64,000 bases of DNA, from contig NZ_JAFKCV010000002.1 of the NCBI RefSeq assembly GCF_017254865.1, positions 62,001-126,000 on the forward strand. Reading direction: 5' to 3'. Position 1 is the first letter of the stretch. Each line of letters opens with the position of its first letter. A model generated the notes under the pieces. It saw only the letters and a program-made list of their open reading frames with translations, did not search any database and was not told the DNA's origin. Positions 16,353 to 26,053 of the stretch are shown here, one piece after another. A program made the translations under genes and the position numbers. This stretch comes from Bowmanella dokdonensis. GTDB taxonomy: Bacteria; Pseudomonadota; Gammaproteobacteria; Enterobacterales; Alteromonadaceae.

Positions 16353-17882
16353 ATGTGGATGCAGATTCTCGGCGCACTGGGTTTATTCCTGATCGGCATG
16401 TGGCTGATGACCGAAGGCCTGAAGGTTGCCGGCGGCAAGGCCCTGGAGCATATGCTTGGCAAGTGGATCTCCAGTCGTCTGCGCGGCTTTCTGGCCGGTG
16501 TGCTGGTGACCGGCCTGGTACAATCCTCCAGTGCGGTGACAGTGGCTACCATCGGCTTTATTAACGCCGGTCTGATGAGCTTTTCCCAGTCCGTGTGGGT
16601 CATTTTCGGCAGTAATGTGGGTACCACCTTCACTGCCTGGTTGGTCACCCTGGTGGGTTTCAAACTGGATATGTCACTGATCACCCTGCCGCTGGTGGGT
16701 GTCGGTGCACTGCTTAAAGTGTTCTCCCCCCGAGTCAGGGGGCAGTCATTAGGTATGGCCCTGGCCGGCTTTGGCCTGTTGTTTATGGGCATCGGTGCCC
16801 TACAGGAAAGTTTTTATGCCATCGATGTGCAGCAACTGGCACTGGGTCAATGGCTGAACAGCCCGGTATTCACCGGCCTGTTCCTGGGTATAATCCTGAC
16901 CATACTGACCCAGTCATCCAGTGCCGCCATCGCCATCATACTGACCGCGTCAGCCAGTGGCATGGCCGATCTGCACCTGGCCGCAGCCGCCGTCATCGGC
17001 GCCAATGTGGGCACCACGTCCACGGCCCTTATTGCCGGTTTGGGGGCGTCAGCCAGCGCCAAGCGCCTGGTGCTGGCCCATGTGATGTTCAACCTGATTA
17101 CCGCCACTGTGGCGCTACTGTTGTTGCCTCTGCTCGGCTGGCTCTTTGATGATCTGGACGGTCACCCGGGTGAGTTTCCTTTTTATCTGGCCGTCTTCCA
17201 TTCGGGATTCAACCTGTTTGGGGTATTGCTTATGCTGCCTCTTGAACCGGTAATGTCCAGATGGCTGTTGGCAAGATTCCGGAAAAAGACAGTGCGCTTA
17301 TCGGCATTGGACGATAACCTGGCGGCGGTGCCCGATTTGGCTATTTCCGCGCTGTTCAAACAGATCCAGACATTGCGCCAGGATGTTCTCAGTCTGTCTC
17401 TGGAGCCTGCGCAGCAACGACATGCCCTGTCCGACATCAGGCAAAAGCTCAGCGAATGCCAGAACTTTGTGATCAAATCCGGACAGAACACCCTGACTGA
17501 GCTGCAAAGCCAGAAGCTTGAAGGGGCATTAGCCGTACTGCACGGCTTATCGGCAGCACTGGAGTCTTACGAGGAGTATACCGATTTCAGCGGCCAGTTC
17601 GACCCGCAACAGACCGAGTTGCAGGACTGGCTGAAGCAATCCCGGGCGTTCAGCGAATTACAACTGCAGGGCATGGAGAACCTGGAGATTCCCTGGCAGG
17701 CATTGAATGAGCAGTATGCCAGGCTGAGGCACAGGCTGATCCGCTCCACCATGACCCAACATCTGGAAATCAACAGTCTGGAGCAATTGCTCAGGGCCAT
17801 TAGCGCCAATCTGCGTTATCAGCGACGGCTGGTGGAATTGTCCCCTACGTTAAGGGAAGCCCTGCCTCAGGGCACCGGTTAA
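16353..17882 (+). CDS. Na+/phosphate cotransporter (NptA/YjbB family) with PhoU-like C-terminus
   Basis: 509 residues. The membrane part (1-320) contains the two family repeats, each with a QSSSA motif (LVQSSSAVTVATIGF and LTQSSSAAIAIIL) followed by GxNVGTT. The remaining 190 residues are helical and resemble PhoU. This class moves phosphate with sodium, often outward when cytoplasmic phosphate is high. It overlaps the 3' end of the convergent small gene by four bases. Confidence 0.92.
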   Translation: MWMQILGALGLFLIGMWLMTEGLKVAGGKALEHMLGKWISSRLRGFLAGVLVTGLVQSSSAVTVATIGFINAGLMSFSQSVWVIFGSNVGTTFTAWLVTLVGFKLDMSLITLPLVGVGALLKVFSPRVRGQSLGMALAGFGLLFMGIGALQESFYAIDVQQLALGQWLNSPVFTGLFLGIILTILTQSSSAAIAIILTASASGMADLHLAAAAVIGANVGTTSTALIAGLGASASAKRLVLAHVMFNLITATVALLLLPLLGWLFDDLDGHPGEFPFYLAVFHSGFNLFGVLLMLPLEPVMSRWLLARFRKKTVRLSALDDNLAAVPDLAISALFKQIQTLRQDVLSLSLEPAQQRHALSDIRQKLSECQNFVIKSGQNTLTELQSQKLEGALAVLHGLSAALESYEEYTDFSGQFDPQQTELQDWLKQSRAFSELQLQGMENLEIPWQALNEQYARLRHRLIRSTMTQHLEINSLEQLLRAISANLRYQRRLVELSPTLREALPQGTG

Positions 17883-18124
17883 CAGTCGTTGTTCTTCAAC
17901 CACTCATTGAGCAGCTTTATCTGTCCGCAGCGGTATGCGGCATAGGTTATGCGTAACGCATTGTTAATCAATTCTCCGTCGGTCCACCCGCTTTTCTTCG
18001 ATAATTCTTCATAGCTGTGCATACCCTTGGGACTCACATAGCCGCGCACTTCCTTGTAGCCTTTAAGCTTCTGCCGTTCTCTGAAGCGGCGCTGTTTTTC
18101 GGCATTGGGATTATTGTCTGACAT
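17879..18124 (-). CDS. Small conserved hypothetical protein, basic N-terminus
   Basis: 81 residues. The N-terminal third is lysine/arginine-rich (NAEKQRRFRERQKLKGYKEVRGYVSP), followed by a helical region (SYEELSKKSGWTDGELINNALRITYAAY). The layout suggests a ribbon-helix-helix-like DNA-binding protein, but I do not recognise a named family. Convergent with the Na/Pi gene with a four-base overlap. Confidence 0.65.
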   Translation of the reverse strand: MSDNNPNAEKQRRFRERQKLKGYKEVRGYVSPKGMHSYEELSKKSGWTDGELINNALRITYAAYRCGQIKLLNEWLKNNDC

Positions 18125-18207
18125 GAATCATTCTTGCTGGCTGGAATACCCCTAGTATCTGTTAATCAGGGGGTCGGGTAAACCATCTGCTAAGCGCTGG
18201 CCTGACT

Positions 18208-20679
18208 CTAAATGTCGAGTTTCCTCAGCACGCTCCTGCTCAGCGTCTGCGGCTCCTGCATCGCTATTAGATAGGGACAGGGCCGGTCCAGTCGCTTGAC
18301 CGCCTGACGGATACCGAAGCTATTGGCAGAGTCCAGGTCGGCCAACTCGTCCCACTGCACCGGTATGGCCACAGGCGCCCCTTTCCTTGCCCTTACGCTG
18401 TAGGGCGCTACCGCACTGGCCCCCGGGCTGTTGCGTAGCCAGTCAACAAAGACCTTGCCCCTCCTTTTGTTTTTGGCACTGCTTGCCGTGTAACGCTGTG
18501 GATACCGGTGGGCAAGTGTCTGCGCCAGGGTCTTGCTGAAGTCTTTGCCCTGCTGCCAGTCCAGGGTGCGTCTGAGCAATACGCAGACATGAACGCCTTT
18601 TCCCCCTGTGACCACTGGGACTGAGGCTAACCCAAGTTCCGCCAGCCAGTCCCTTACTTCAAAGGCTGCAGATTTGACCCCGGAAAAGTCCAGACCTTCA
18701 TCCGGGTCCAGATCAAATACAAGTCGGTCCGGCCTGTCCATCCTGTCAATCTTGTTACCCCAGAGATGGAATTCGATCACTCCCATTTGCACGCAGGCTA
18801 CCAGAGCTTCGATGCTGGTAAGGTACATACCTGTGGCTGTCTTGCCGTTTTTCTGCCTGATAGCCAGCCGGCTGACCTGTTCGGGAAAACCCTTGCCTGC
18901 ATGTTTCTGAAAGAAGCATTGCTGGCCTATCCCCCGGGGACAGCGCAGCAGCGCCAGGGGATGGTGACCGGCTATCTTTATCATCCGCTCACCGATTTGA
19001 GCATGGTAATGGGCCAAGTCCAGCTTGCTAAAGCCTGCCCCGGGAAACACTTCACGTTCGGCGTGACTTATCTTTATCTGTTTTACGCTGCCCTGCTTTT
19101 CCTCCAGCGGGGTTTCGGTGCTGACTGAGGCTGCCATTTTATCCTCCCTTAGTCCCAGATAGACCCCATGGCGAATAAGGCGGTCATGGGTGAACTCAGC
19201 AAAGTCGATTTCGGTGACCAAATCAGGTCTGACCCATCTGGCGGTGCGACTTACCTTGTCCGGCACCTCTACAAAGGGGGATGTCTCCTGCTCCCTCACT
19301 GCCAGGGCCTGGCCAAGCTCAGTCAGATCCGCAGAAGAAAAACCGCTTCCCACTCTGCCCCTGTAGCAAAAGCCGCCTTTTTCAAAGGTACCCAACAGGA
19401 GCGACGAAAGTGCCCTGCCGGGTTTGTCTGACGGCGAGTATCCGCCGATGACGAACTCCTGCCTGCGGGTGCATTTGCTTTTCAGCCAGTCCTTGGTGCG
19501 CTTGCCCGTATAAGGAGCGGAAGCACGTTTGGAGATGATACCTTCACCGCCTTGTTGGCAGATACTGGCCAGGACTTCTTTTCCCTGCCCCTGTATATGC
19601 TCGGAATAGCGAACTGAGCTCTGTTCATTCTGCTTTGCCAGCAGCGCCTTCAATCTCTTCTTCCTCTCAAGCAGGGGCTTTTTGCGAAGATCCTCCCCAT
19701 CAAGCTTCAAGAGATCGAATGCATAAAAGCGCAGCGGTTTATTCTGTTTCAGCGCCTGCTGCAAGGCAGAGAAGTCTGATTGTCCTTCGTTGTGGGCTGC
19801 CACGACTTCACCGTCGAGCAAGGCGCTGCCACAATCCAGTGCATTGAGGTCGGCCTGTAACCGGCCAAACCTGTCGCTCCAGTCCAAACCCGAACGGGTA
19901 TACAACCTAACCCCACCTCCACCTATGGCCGCCAGGCAACGGTAACCATCAAATTTGCTCTCATGCAGCCAACCCTTTCCTTCAGGCGGCTGACGGACCA
20001 GTGTCGCCAGTTGGGGTTTGACAAAATCCGGCCTGCCGGACGCTTTCGGTGCACGGGCTTTTATATCCCCGGCCAGGTCTGCCCCTTGGCGGCGCTGATC
20101 CTTGCCTGAGGCAATTTCTGCCAGATCACGGCCGCTGGTGACACTGGTGGTAAAGCGCCGGGTCAGGCCGTCCGGTTCCGACGAGGCAAACTCGTCATGG
20201 CTTTTGATCAATAACCAGTTCTGTCTTTTGCCTCCTTTGTCTTTCATCCTTACCAGGCTGTAGCCTCCCTGCATTCTTTGTCCGTCCAGCGTGAAACTCA
20301 GGTTCCCGTCGCGGAGTCCCTGTTCGGTATCCCCCTGGGGATGCCACAATCCCTTGTCCCAAAGCATGACAGTTCCTCCGCCATATTGGCCCTTAGGGAT
20401 ACTCCCCTCAAAATCCTGATAAGAAAGTGGATGATCTTCGGTGCGGACCGCCAGCCGCTTCTGGCTCGGATCGTTGCTGGGGCCTTTGGTCACAGCCCAA
20501 CTGAGTAGAATCCCCTGCCATTCCAGTCGGAAATCATAGTGAAGGCGTCGGGCATCATGCTTTTGTACCAGGAAAATCGGCTCACTTGTGCGGCCACCGG
20601 GACGGTGATCAGGCTCGGGAGTCAGGGAAAAGTCACGCTTTTCCCGGTAGGTGCGCAGTGGGTCATTTTCTCCAGCCAT
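18208..20679 (-). CDS. ligD: DNA ligase D (phosphoesterase-ligase-polymerase) for non-homologous end joining
   Basis: 823 residues with three catalytic modules in the Pseudomonas order. 3'-phosphoesterase at 1-190 (QKHDARRLHYDFRLE, with H41, D42 and H47). ATP-dependent ligase at about 215-515, with adenylated lysine K242 in ESKFDGYR. Primase-like polymerase at about 530-820, with LVFDLDPDEG carrying the metal-binding aspartates near 655. It starts 13 bases after ku, so the pair forms an operon. Together with Ku it reseals double-strand breaks without a template, typical of stationary-phase or desiccation tolerance. Confidence 0.96.
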   Translation of the reverse strand: MAGENDPLRTYREKRDFSLTPEPDHRPGGRTSEPIFLVQKHDARRLHYDFRLEWQGILLSWAVTKGPSNDPSQKRLAVRTEDHPLSYQDFEGSIPKGQYGGGTVMLWDKGLWHPQGDTEQGLRDGNLSFTLDGQRMQGGYSLVRMKDKGGKRQNWLLIKSHDEFASSEPDGLTRRFTTSVTSGRDLAEIASGKDQRRQGADLAGDIKARAPKASGRPDFVKPQLATLVRQPPEGKGWLHESKFDGYRCLAAIGGGGVRLYTRSGLDWSDRFGRLQADLNALDCGSALLDGEVVAAHNEGQSDFSALQQALKQNKPLRFYAFDLLKLDGEDLRKKPLLERKKRLKALLAKQNEQSSVRYSEHIQGQGKEVLASICQQGGEGIISKRASAPYTGKRTKDWLKSKCTRRQEFVIGGYSPSDKPGRALSSLLLGTFEKGGFCYRGRVGSGFSSADLTELGQALAVREQETSPFVEVPDKVSRTARWVRPDLVTEIDFAEFTHDRLIRHGVYLGLREDKMAASVSTETPLEEKQGSVKQIKISHAEREVFPGAGFSKLDLAHYHAQIGERMIKIAGHHPLALLRCPRGIGQQCFFQKHAGKGFPEQVSRLAIRQKNGKTATGMYLTSIEALVACVQMGVIEFHLWGNKIDRMDRPDRLVFDLDPDEGLDFSGVKSAAFEVRDWLAELGLASVPVVTGGKGVHVCVLLRRTLDWQQGKDFSKTLAQTLAHRYPQRYTASSAKNKRRGKVFVDWLRNSPGASAVAPYSVRARKGAPVAIPVQWDELADLDSANSFGIRQAVKRLDRPCPYLIAMQEPQTLSRSVLRKLDI

Positions 20680-20692
20680 TCACACAACTCTT

Positions 20693-21559
20693 TCATGAAA
20701 CCTTAGGTTTACTGGTTGACTTACCTGCGGACTTTCCAGCAGATTTTGAGCCAGAGCTGGCGCCTCTTGCCGAGGCGCCCTTAAGGCTCTTTTTAAGGGC
20801 CGCCATCAAATCGATAACCTTATCTTCTGGATCGGCAGACTCATTTACCCCGCTGACTCTGCTGCTCTTCTTACTCTTAAGTTTCTTGTCTATCAGTTCC
20901 TGCATAGCTTGCTGATAATTGTCTGAATAGGCGTCGGGTTTGAATGCGGACGTCTTTTTGTCAATCAGCGCTTGGGCCACCTCAAGCAGTTCCTTATCCA
21001 CCGGCTTGTCTTCAATACTGGAGAACACGGGATCGGCGTCCCGCACTTCTTCGGCATAATGCAGGGTTTCCATCAGCAAGCCGTCGCCACAGGGCTTGAT
21101 GGCCACCAGGTACTCCCTGCCCCTGAAACTGATCTGACCCAGACCTATCTTCTCCGTTTTACGCAATGCATCCCTTACCACCCGATAAGCATCCTCTGCC
21201 AGATTGTCAGTGGGGAACAGGTAGTAAGGCTTATCAAAGTATATAGGCGGGATTTCACAGGCGCCTACGAACTGGACCAACTCCAGGGTTTTGCGACTGC
21301 TTAGCTTGATGGACTCGATTTCATCGGGCTCCAGCAGCAAGTAATTGTCCTCGTCATACTGGTAGCCTTTTACGATTTCCTCAGGATCGACCGGTCCGAT
21401 ACCCTTCACCACCTTCTCATACTTCACAGGCTGGCCGCTGGGTTGGTGGATCTGACGAAAGCGTATTTTGGCACTGGATTTTTTGGCCGAGTAGAGCTCA
21501 ACCGGAATAGAAACCAGCGATAGTCTCAGTTGGCCTTTCCATATCGCTCGTGCTGCCAT
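20693..21559 (-). CDS. ku: Ku protein (double-strand break end binding)
   Basis: 288 residues. The bacterial Ku core starts ARAIWKGQLRLSLVSIPVELYSA and continues through the beta-barrel. The C-terminal extension is lysine/serine-rich (SSGSKSAGKSAGKSTSKPKVS), a low-complexity basic tail common in proteobacterial Ku that helps DNA threading and LigD recruitment. It lies directly upstream of ligD. The two genes make the complete minimal end-joining system. Confidence 0.96.
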   Translation of the reverse strand: MAARAIWKGQLRLSLVSIPVELYSAKKSSAKIRFRQIHQPSGQPVKYEKVVKGIGPVDPEEIVKGYQYDEDNYLLLEPDEIESIKLSSRKTLELVQFVGACEIPPIYFDKPYYLFPTDNLAEDAYRVVRDALRKTEKIGLGQISFRGREYLVAIKPCGDGLLMETLHYAEEVRDADPVFSSIEDKPVDKELLEVAQALIDKKTSAFKPDAYSDNYQQAMQELIDKKLKSKKSSRVSGVNESADPEDKVIDLMAALKKSLKGASARGASSGSKSAGKSAGKSTSKPKVS

Positions 21560-21707
21560 CTTGCACTCCTTTTTCCCTCTGCATTATCTGTGATAGTTGC
21601 TCTATAGCAGTTTTAGCAGTTTTTGTACCATGGACGAGGATGAATGGGATGACGCCGGGGACGACGGCTGGATGGATATCCTGTAAACCGGCAATCCTTC
21701 GTTGTTA

Positions 21708-21741
21708 AAAAGGGAAGTCCGGCAAGGACTTCCCTTTTTAT
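21708..21741 (-). terminator. Strong terminator downstream of short-chain dehydrogenase
   Basis: AAAAAGGGAAGTCC / GGACTTCCCTTTTT perfect 14-bp inverted repeat around a GGCAA loop, giving T-runs on both strands. It ends the minus-strand dehydrogenase operon; ku has its own start further left. Confidence 0.88.
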
Positions 21742-21751
21742 ACTCTGGGGG

Positions 21752-22603
21752 TCAGCCCATATAGTCACCCCCATTGGGGTGGAGTGTCTGACCGGGAAGG
21801 TAGGCACTGTCCGCACAGGCAAGAAACAGATGGCAGGTGGCGACCTCCCAGGGCTCTCCCACTCTGCCCAAGGGGGTATCTTTGCCAAATCCCTCCAGCA
21901 TTTCTGCCGTGAAGGTCGCCGGAATAAGCGGTGTCCAGATGGGACCCGGTGCCACGCAATTAACCCTGATGCCCTTATCGGCCACGGACTGAGCCATGGA
22001 TTTTGTCAGGGCTTCAATGGCGCCTTTAGTGCCGGCATAGTCAATCAGGAAATCAGCCCCGCGGTTACCTATGATGGATGAGGTATTGACTATGGTGGCC
22101 CCCTGTTGCATGTGCGGCAACGCCGCGCGGATCATCCGATAGTAGCTGAAGATATTGGTACGGAAGGTTTTCTCCAACTGCTGATCATCAATTTCACTGA
22201 TGTCCTGGTGGGGATGCTGCTCCCCCACATTGTTGATCAGCACATCAATACAACCGTATTCGTCAATTACCTTATCGACCAGTTGCCGGCATGTCTGGCT
22301 GTCGCCCAGGTCGCCGCTGAACAGCATGCATTTGGCGCCCTCCTTTTCGACCAGTCTCCGGGTTTGCACGGCATCCTTCTCTTCATTGAGATAAGCCAGT
22401 GCGAGGTCGGCTCCCTCCAGGGCAAAATGAACGGCAATGGCGCGACCGATACCCGAATCACCACCTGTGATGATGGCGACTTTACCCTCCAGCTTTCCGC
22501 TGCCCTTATAGCCTTCACGCAGGTACTGGGGTTTGCGCTGCATCTGCCATTCCTGGCCTGGTTGATTACTTTGGATTGGTTCATTGTCTGGACTGTGCTT
22601 CAT
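21752..22603 (-). CDS. Short-chain dehydrogenase/reductase, stress-associated YghA type
   Basis: 283 residues. Rossmann motif TGGDSGIGRAIA, an NNVG (NNAG-like) motif, catalytic S-Y-K with YAGTKGA, and C-terminal GGDYMG. The 40-residue N-terminal extension (QPGQEWQMQRKPQYLREGY) is typical of the YghA/YdaD/GspA-like SDR subgroup seen with general-stress genes. The substrate is unknown; NADP preference is not clear. It overlaps the upstream small gene by four bases (ATGA), so the two are coupled. Confidence 0.9.
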   Translation of the reverse strand: MKHSPDNEPIQSNQPGQEWQMQRKPQYLREGYKGSGKLEGKVAIITGGDSGIGRAIAVHFALEGADLALAYLNEEKDAVQTRRLVEKEGAKCMLFSGDLGDSQTCRQLVDKVIDEYGCIDVLINNVGEQHPHQDISEIDDQQLEKTFRTNIFSYYRMIRAALPHMQQGATIVNTSSIIGNRGADFLIDYAGTKGAIEALTKSMAQSVADKGIRVNCVAPGPIWTPLIPATFTAEMLEGFGKDTPLGRVGEPWEVATCHLFLACADSAYLPGQTLHPNGGDYMG

Positions 22604-22899
22604 TGTCTGCTCCTTAACGCTTCAATCAATTGCTCCTTATTCATCTTGCTGCGACCGTCGACATTGCGCTCCTTGGCCAGATTGTAAAGCTCACGCTTGC
22701 TGCGTTTCTCAAGGTTCTGGTTGGGATTACCCTTACCCTGGGAAGTGCTGTTGGACGCCCTGCCTTCCTCTCTGCGCTGCTTGTTGACCTTACTGGCAGC
22801 AATGCGCTCAGCTTTGTCCTTGCCGGCACCGCGTTCGCGCTCGCTTTTCTTGATATGTTGATACTGCTTTTCGTCTTTCTCGCTCCATGCTTGCGGCAT
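22600..22899 (-). CDS. Small basic protein with C-terminal Rho-N/SAP-like motif
   Basis: 99 residues, strongly charged, with the family pattern MPQAWSEKDEKQYQHIKKS...NKQRREEGRA and a C-terminal helix-extended-loop-helix (KRSKRELYNLAKERNVDGRS) resembling the Rho N-terminal domain. Homologues are common beside stress genes in proteobacteria and often carry misleading plasmid-stabilisation names (from memory). Probably nucleic-acid binding. Coupled to the downstream dehydrogenase. Confidence 0.8.
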   Translation of the reverse strand: MPQAWSEKDEKQYQHIKKSERERGAGKDKAERIAASKVNKQRREEGRASNSTSQGKGNPNQNLEKRSKRELYNLAKERNVDGRSKMNKEQLIEALRSRQ

Positions 22900-23240
22900 T
22901 ACAGTCTCCTTTTATACCGATTGGATGGTATTGAATGTTGAGTCGTCCTGATCTGTTGACAGCGTTTTGATCAATTACCCCCGCTGGTTCCATGGGCAGA
23001 CGAGCGGCTGAGTCACCAACAGGAACGACGCCAACCATTTGCTCCGGCAGAAACCGGGATTTTTTTGGCGGCTCCTTTGCTGTGTCACTTCGTCTGCTTA
23101 GTGACGGGCCAGACCCTATGGCTTTGAACTGCACAGCCGTCTTCTTGTTTGCTGAGAAATCATCACTCCTCTGCAGGGTCAGTGCCGCTGAGCGGGGTAG
23201 ATAGGGATCCCGCTGCCGGAGCCCCGATTTGTTACAGCAA
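22900..23240. other. Intergenic stretch without a supported gene
   Basis: About 340 bases between the Rho-N gene and a small possible ORF. Frames open here on both strands give low-quality, arginine- and proline-rich translations without recognisable motifs. I see no clear promoter or hairpin. Confidence 0.5.
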
Positions 23241-23396
23241 ATGCCATACCTGCTTTATCGAGCTAAGCATGTCGGGTTAACGGGCCTGAATAATGCCTTT
23301 GAGGAGGAAGGGCCCGCGGTAGTGGGAATCCGCCAGGGTCAAAAATTCTATCCGGTGGTAAAAATTACCGGCGAAGCATGGAGTTTAAAGGGCTAA
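23241..23396 (+). CDS. Possible small protein of 51 residues
   Basis: ATG 23241 to TAA 23394-23396 encodes 51 residues beginning MPYLLYRAKHVGLTGLNNAFE and ending KITGEAWSLKG. Composition is protein-like and the frame is closed by a stop just upstream (23202). A TTG at 23229 is an alternative start. No clear ribosome-binding site. Could be a genuine small protein or the remnant of a larger one; I do not recognise a family. It lies directly upstream of the catalase promoter region. Confidence 0.4.
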   Translation: MPYLLYRAKHVGLTGLNNAFEEEGPAVVGIRQGQKFYPVVKITGEAWSLKG

Positions 23397-23432
23397 GCCG
23401 CCCCTTTGCGTCCCAAACACCTGAATTGGAGC

Positions 23433-23448
23433 TGGCACCGACCTTGCT
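23433..23448 (+). promoter_or_regulatory. Candidate sigma-54 promoter upstream of catalase
   Basis: TGGCAC-CGACC-TTGCT matches the sigma-54 -24/-12 consensus at every conserved position with the correct spacing. It would give a leader of about 75 bases before the catalase ATG at 23533. A single GT-N7-AC element lies 65 bases upstream (23358-23368); no cluster of activator sites is evident, so chance occurrence remains possible. Confidence 0.45.
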
Positions 23449-23532
23449 GCGGACGATCAAGTTCTCTGGGGAACCAACCTCAGGAGCGGGACAACCGACA
23501 AGCAGTCACAGATCAAAAGCAAGGAATCCAAC

Positions 23533-25587
23533 ATGTCACAACATAAATCAGGAAATGCCGGCGAGCTTCATCAATCAGCCGGCAAAAGCAATAAAGATCT
23601 CACCACGGCCCAGGGGGTTACCGTTGCCGACAACCAGAACTGGCTCAAGGGCGGTCAGCGTGGCCCTTCCCTGTTGGAAGATCAGATCGCCAGGGAAAAA
23701 ATCTTCCATTTTGATCATGAACGAATTCCCGAGCGCGTGGTGCATGCCAGGGGATACGGGGCTCATGGTGTGTTTAAACTGAATGAATCTTTAAAGGGCT
23801 ATACGCGGGCAAGGATCCTCTGTGAGGTAGGAGAGGAAACCCCTGTCTTTGTGCGCTTCTCAACCGTGGCCGGCAGTAAGGGGTCTGCCGATCTGGCCCG
23901 CGATGTGAGAGGCTTCGCGGTCAAATTCTACACCAGGGAAGGCAACTGGGATTTGGTGGGTAATAATATCCCGGTATTTTTTATCCAGGATGCCATCAAG
24001 TTTCCCGACCTTATCCATGCGGTAAAACCGGCACCGGATCGGGGCTTTCCCCAGGCCCAGACCGCCCATGACAACTTCTGGGATTTTATTTCTTTGACTC
24101 CGGAAAGCATGCATATGGTCATGTGGATCATGTCGGACAGGACCATTCCCCGCTCATTTCGTTTTATGGAAGGCTTTGGGGTGCATACCTTCAGGCTGGT
24201 AAATGAAGAGGGCCGGTCGCATTTCGTCAAGTTCCACTGGAAACCCAGACTGGGAATGCAGTCGGTGGTATGGAATGAAGCGCTCAAACTCAACGGCATG
24301 GAGCCGGACTTTCACCGCCGCGATTTGTGGGAAGCCATTGAGGCCGGGAATTATCCCCAATGGGATCTGGGTGTGCAGATATTCGATCAGGAGTTCGCCG
24401 ATTCCTTTGACTTCGATGTACTGGACGCCACCAAGATCATCCCTGAGGAGCAGGTACCGGTGCGTACCATAGGCACCCTGACCCTGAACGGCAACGCCCG
24501 GAATTTCTTTGCAGAAACGGAACAGGTGGCATTCTGTACTCAGAATATCGTGCCAGGCATTGATCACTCCAATGATCCCCTGCTGCAAGGCCGAAACTTT
24601 TCCTACCTGGATACTCAGCTCAAACGCCTGGGCGGTCCAAACTTCACCCACATTCCGGTCAACGCCCCCCGTTGTCCTTTTCATAATTACCAGCGGGATG
24701 GTCATATGACCATGGAGGTCCCTGAAGGACGGGTCAATTACGAGCCCAACAGCTGGGACGAAAAAGACGGCGTGCGGGAAAATCCTCAGACAGGCTTTAC
24801 CAGCTTCGCCGAATCCCTGGGCGGGGAAAAAGCGCGGATTCGCGCCGACTCTTTTGCCGACCATTACAGTCAGGCCAGACAGTTTTACTGCAGTCAGACA
24901 GACACGGAGCAGCAACATATCCAGGATGCGCTGGTGTTTGAACTGTCCAAGGTACAACGAACGCAGATTCGACAGCGTATGGTGAGTCATTTGCTCAATA
25001 TCGATCGCAAGCTTGCACGGCATGTAGCCGACGGCCTGGGCCTGGATAAACTGCCGGCTAAAACGGAACCCGCGGTGGCGCCCCGTAACGACCTTTCCCC
25101 TTCAGATGCGCTGAGCATTCTCAAGTCACAACCTGATACGTTTAAAGGCCGTAAGCTGGGTATTTTAATCGCAGAAGGTACGGATGACGCGCTGCTGTCA
25201 GCGTTTATAAAAGCGGCCAAAGATGCCGGGGCCCAGGTGGAGACCGTCGCTCCCCAGGTTGAAGGAGCCATCCTGTCCAACGGCAAAAAACATCCTGCTG
25301 ACCAGTTGATCGACGGCGGCCCCTCTGTGGTCTACGATGCCGTGGCTCTTTTGCTGCAAGATCAGGCCGCAGAGAAACTTTGTCATAGTAAGCCCTGTCT
25401 GGATTTCCTCAGTGATGCCTATGCCCATAAGAAGTTTATCGCCTACTCCGCCGGTTGCCGGCCGCTGATGGCCAAACTCGGCCTGGACAAGCACCGGGAC
25501 AAGGGCCTTCAACTGGCAGAAAATAGTAGGGATGCGGAACGTTTTATGGACAGTTGTAAGGCGCTGAGATTCTGGCAACGCAGTTAA
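23533..25587 (+). CDS. katE: Large-subunit catalase (clade 2, KatE type)
   Basis: 684 residues, the size of HPII-type catalases. Catalytic histidine H71 in [12 protein letters not shown], an active-site asparagine in [14 protein letters not shown] near 145, and the [15 protein letters not shown] segment. The last 150 residues form the flavodoxin/DJ-1-like C-terminal domain ([17 protein letters not shown]) unique to large-subunit catalases. An AAGGA sequence precedes ATG 23533. Breaks down hydrogen peroxide; such enzymes are normally stationary-phase proteins, matching the neighbouring stress genes. Confidence 0.97.
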   Translation: MSQHKSGNAGELHQSAGKSNKDLTTAQGVTVADNQNWLKGGQRGPSLLEDQIAREKIFHFDHERIPERVVHARGYGAHGVFKLNESLKGYTRARILCEVGEETPVFVRFSTVAGSKGSADLARDVRGFAVKFYTREGNWDLVGNNIPVFFIQDAIKFPDLIHAVKPAPDRGFPQAQTAHDNFWDFISLTPESMHMVMWIMSDRTIPRSFRFMEGFGVHTFRLVNEEGRSHFVKFHWKPRLGMQSVVWNEALKLNGMEPDFHRRDLWEAIEAGNYPQWDLGVQIFDQEFADSFDFDVLDATKIIPEEQVPVRTIGTLTLNGNARNFFAETEQVAFCTQNIVPGIDHSNDPLLQGRNFSYLDTQLKRLGGPNFTHIPVNAPRCPFHNYQRDGHMTMEVPEGRVNYEPNSWDEKDGVRENPQTGFTSFAESLGGEKARIRADSFADHYSQARQFYCSQTDTEQQHIQDALVFELSKVQRTQIRQRMVSHLLNIDRKLARHVADGLGLDKLPAKTEPAVAPRNDLSPSDALSILKSQPDTFKGRKLGILIAEGTDDALLSAFIKAAKDAGAQVETVAPQVEGAILSNGKKHPADQLIDGGPSVVYDAVALLLQDQAAEKLCHSKPCLDFLSDAYAHKKFIAYSAGCRPLMAKLGLDKHRDKGLQLAENSRDAERFMDSCKALRFWQRS

Positions 25588-25628
25588 GAACTGTCCTTTT
25601 TGTACTCCTGTGACAGCAATTAAAAGAT

Positions 25629-25653
25629 CGTATGGGGCACCCTGCCCCATACG
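25629..25653 (-). terminator. Stem-loop between catalase and copper protein genes
   Basis: Perfect 11-bp arms CGTATGGGGCA / TGCCCCATACG with a CCC loop. On the minus strand it is followed, after ATC, by TTTTAATT. It separates the convergent catalase and copper-binding protein genes and probably ends both. Confidence 0.7.
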
Positions 25654-25670
25654 CCTACGCCGCCGATGTG

Positions 25671-26009
25671 TTAACTGACAACCAACTCCTTCAAGGGGGA
25701 GACGGCCCCAAAGCACGCTTCTGCACATTGCTGGCAATGCTCGGCCTGATGTTTTTCACATTCCTGGCCACATGCCTTACATAGTTCAGCACAAGCATTG
25801 GCAAACCAACCGGCCCTTTCACTTCCCCGGGCCAGCGCAGCGGACGTGACCTCGCACATTGCCGCACAGTCCAGATCGAGTTTGATACAACGAAGCATTT
25901 CCCCCGGGTTCGGTTCGTCCAGGCAAGCCGTCGAACAATGATGGCAAGCCAGAGCACATTGATTCAGGACATTGATAGCGGCCTGTATTTTAGAATCAGT
26001 CATTTTCAC
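25671..26009 (-). CDS. Four-helix-bundle copper-binding protein (DUF326 / Csp-like)
   Basis: 112 residues with thirteen or so cysteines spaced along four helices (LNQCALACHHCSTACLDE, CIKLDLDCAAMCEVT, CAELCKACGQECEKH, CQQCAEACFG). This is the pattern of the DUF326/copper storage protein family in which cysteine thiolates line the bundle and bind many Cu(I) ions. No signal peptide, so a cytosolic form (Csp3-like). Copper storage would suit an organism making NosZ, but no regulatory link is visible. Confidence 0.88.
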   Translation of the reverse strand: MKMTDSKIQAAINVLNQCALACHHCSTACLDEPNPGEMLRCIKLDLDCAAMCEVTSAALARGSERAGWFANACAELCKACGQECEKHQAEHCQQCAEACFGAVSPLKELVVS

Positions 26010-26053
26010 CTCCTTATGTCTTCCTTATGTCTTTGCCGGGACGGCTTTAACCC

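Noticed and set aside
21630-21740. Very short acidic frame beginning ATGGACGAGGATGAATGG
   Set aside because: It runs without a stop into the terminator and the 3' end of the dehydrogenase gene on the other strand; no family resemblance.
22808-23134. 108-codon minus-strand frame upstream of the Rho-N gene
   Set aside because: Overlaps that gene, arginine/proline-rich, no ribosome site or family resemblance.
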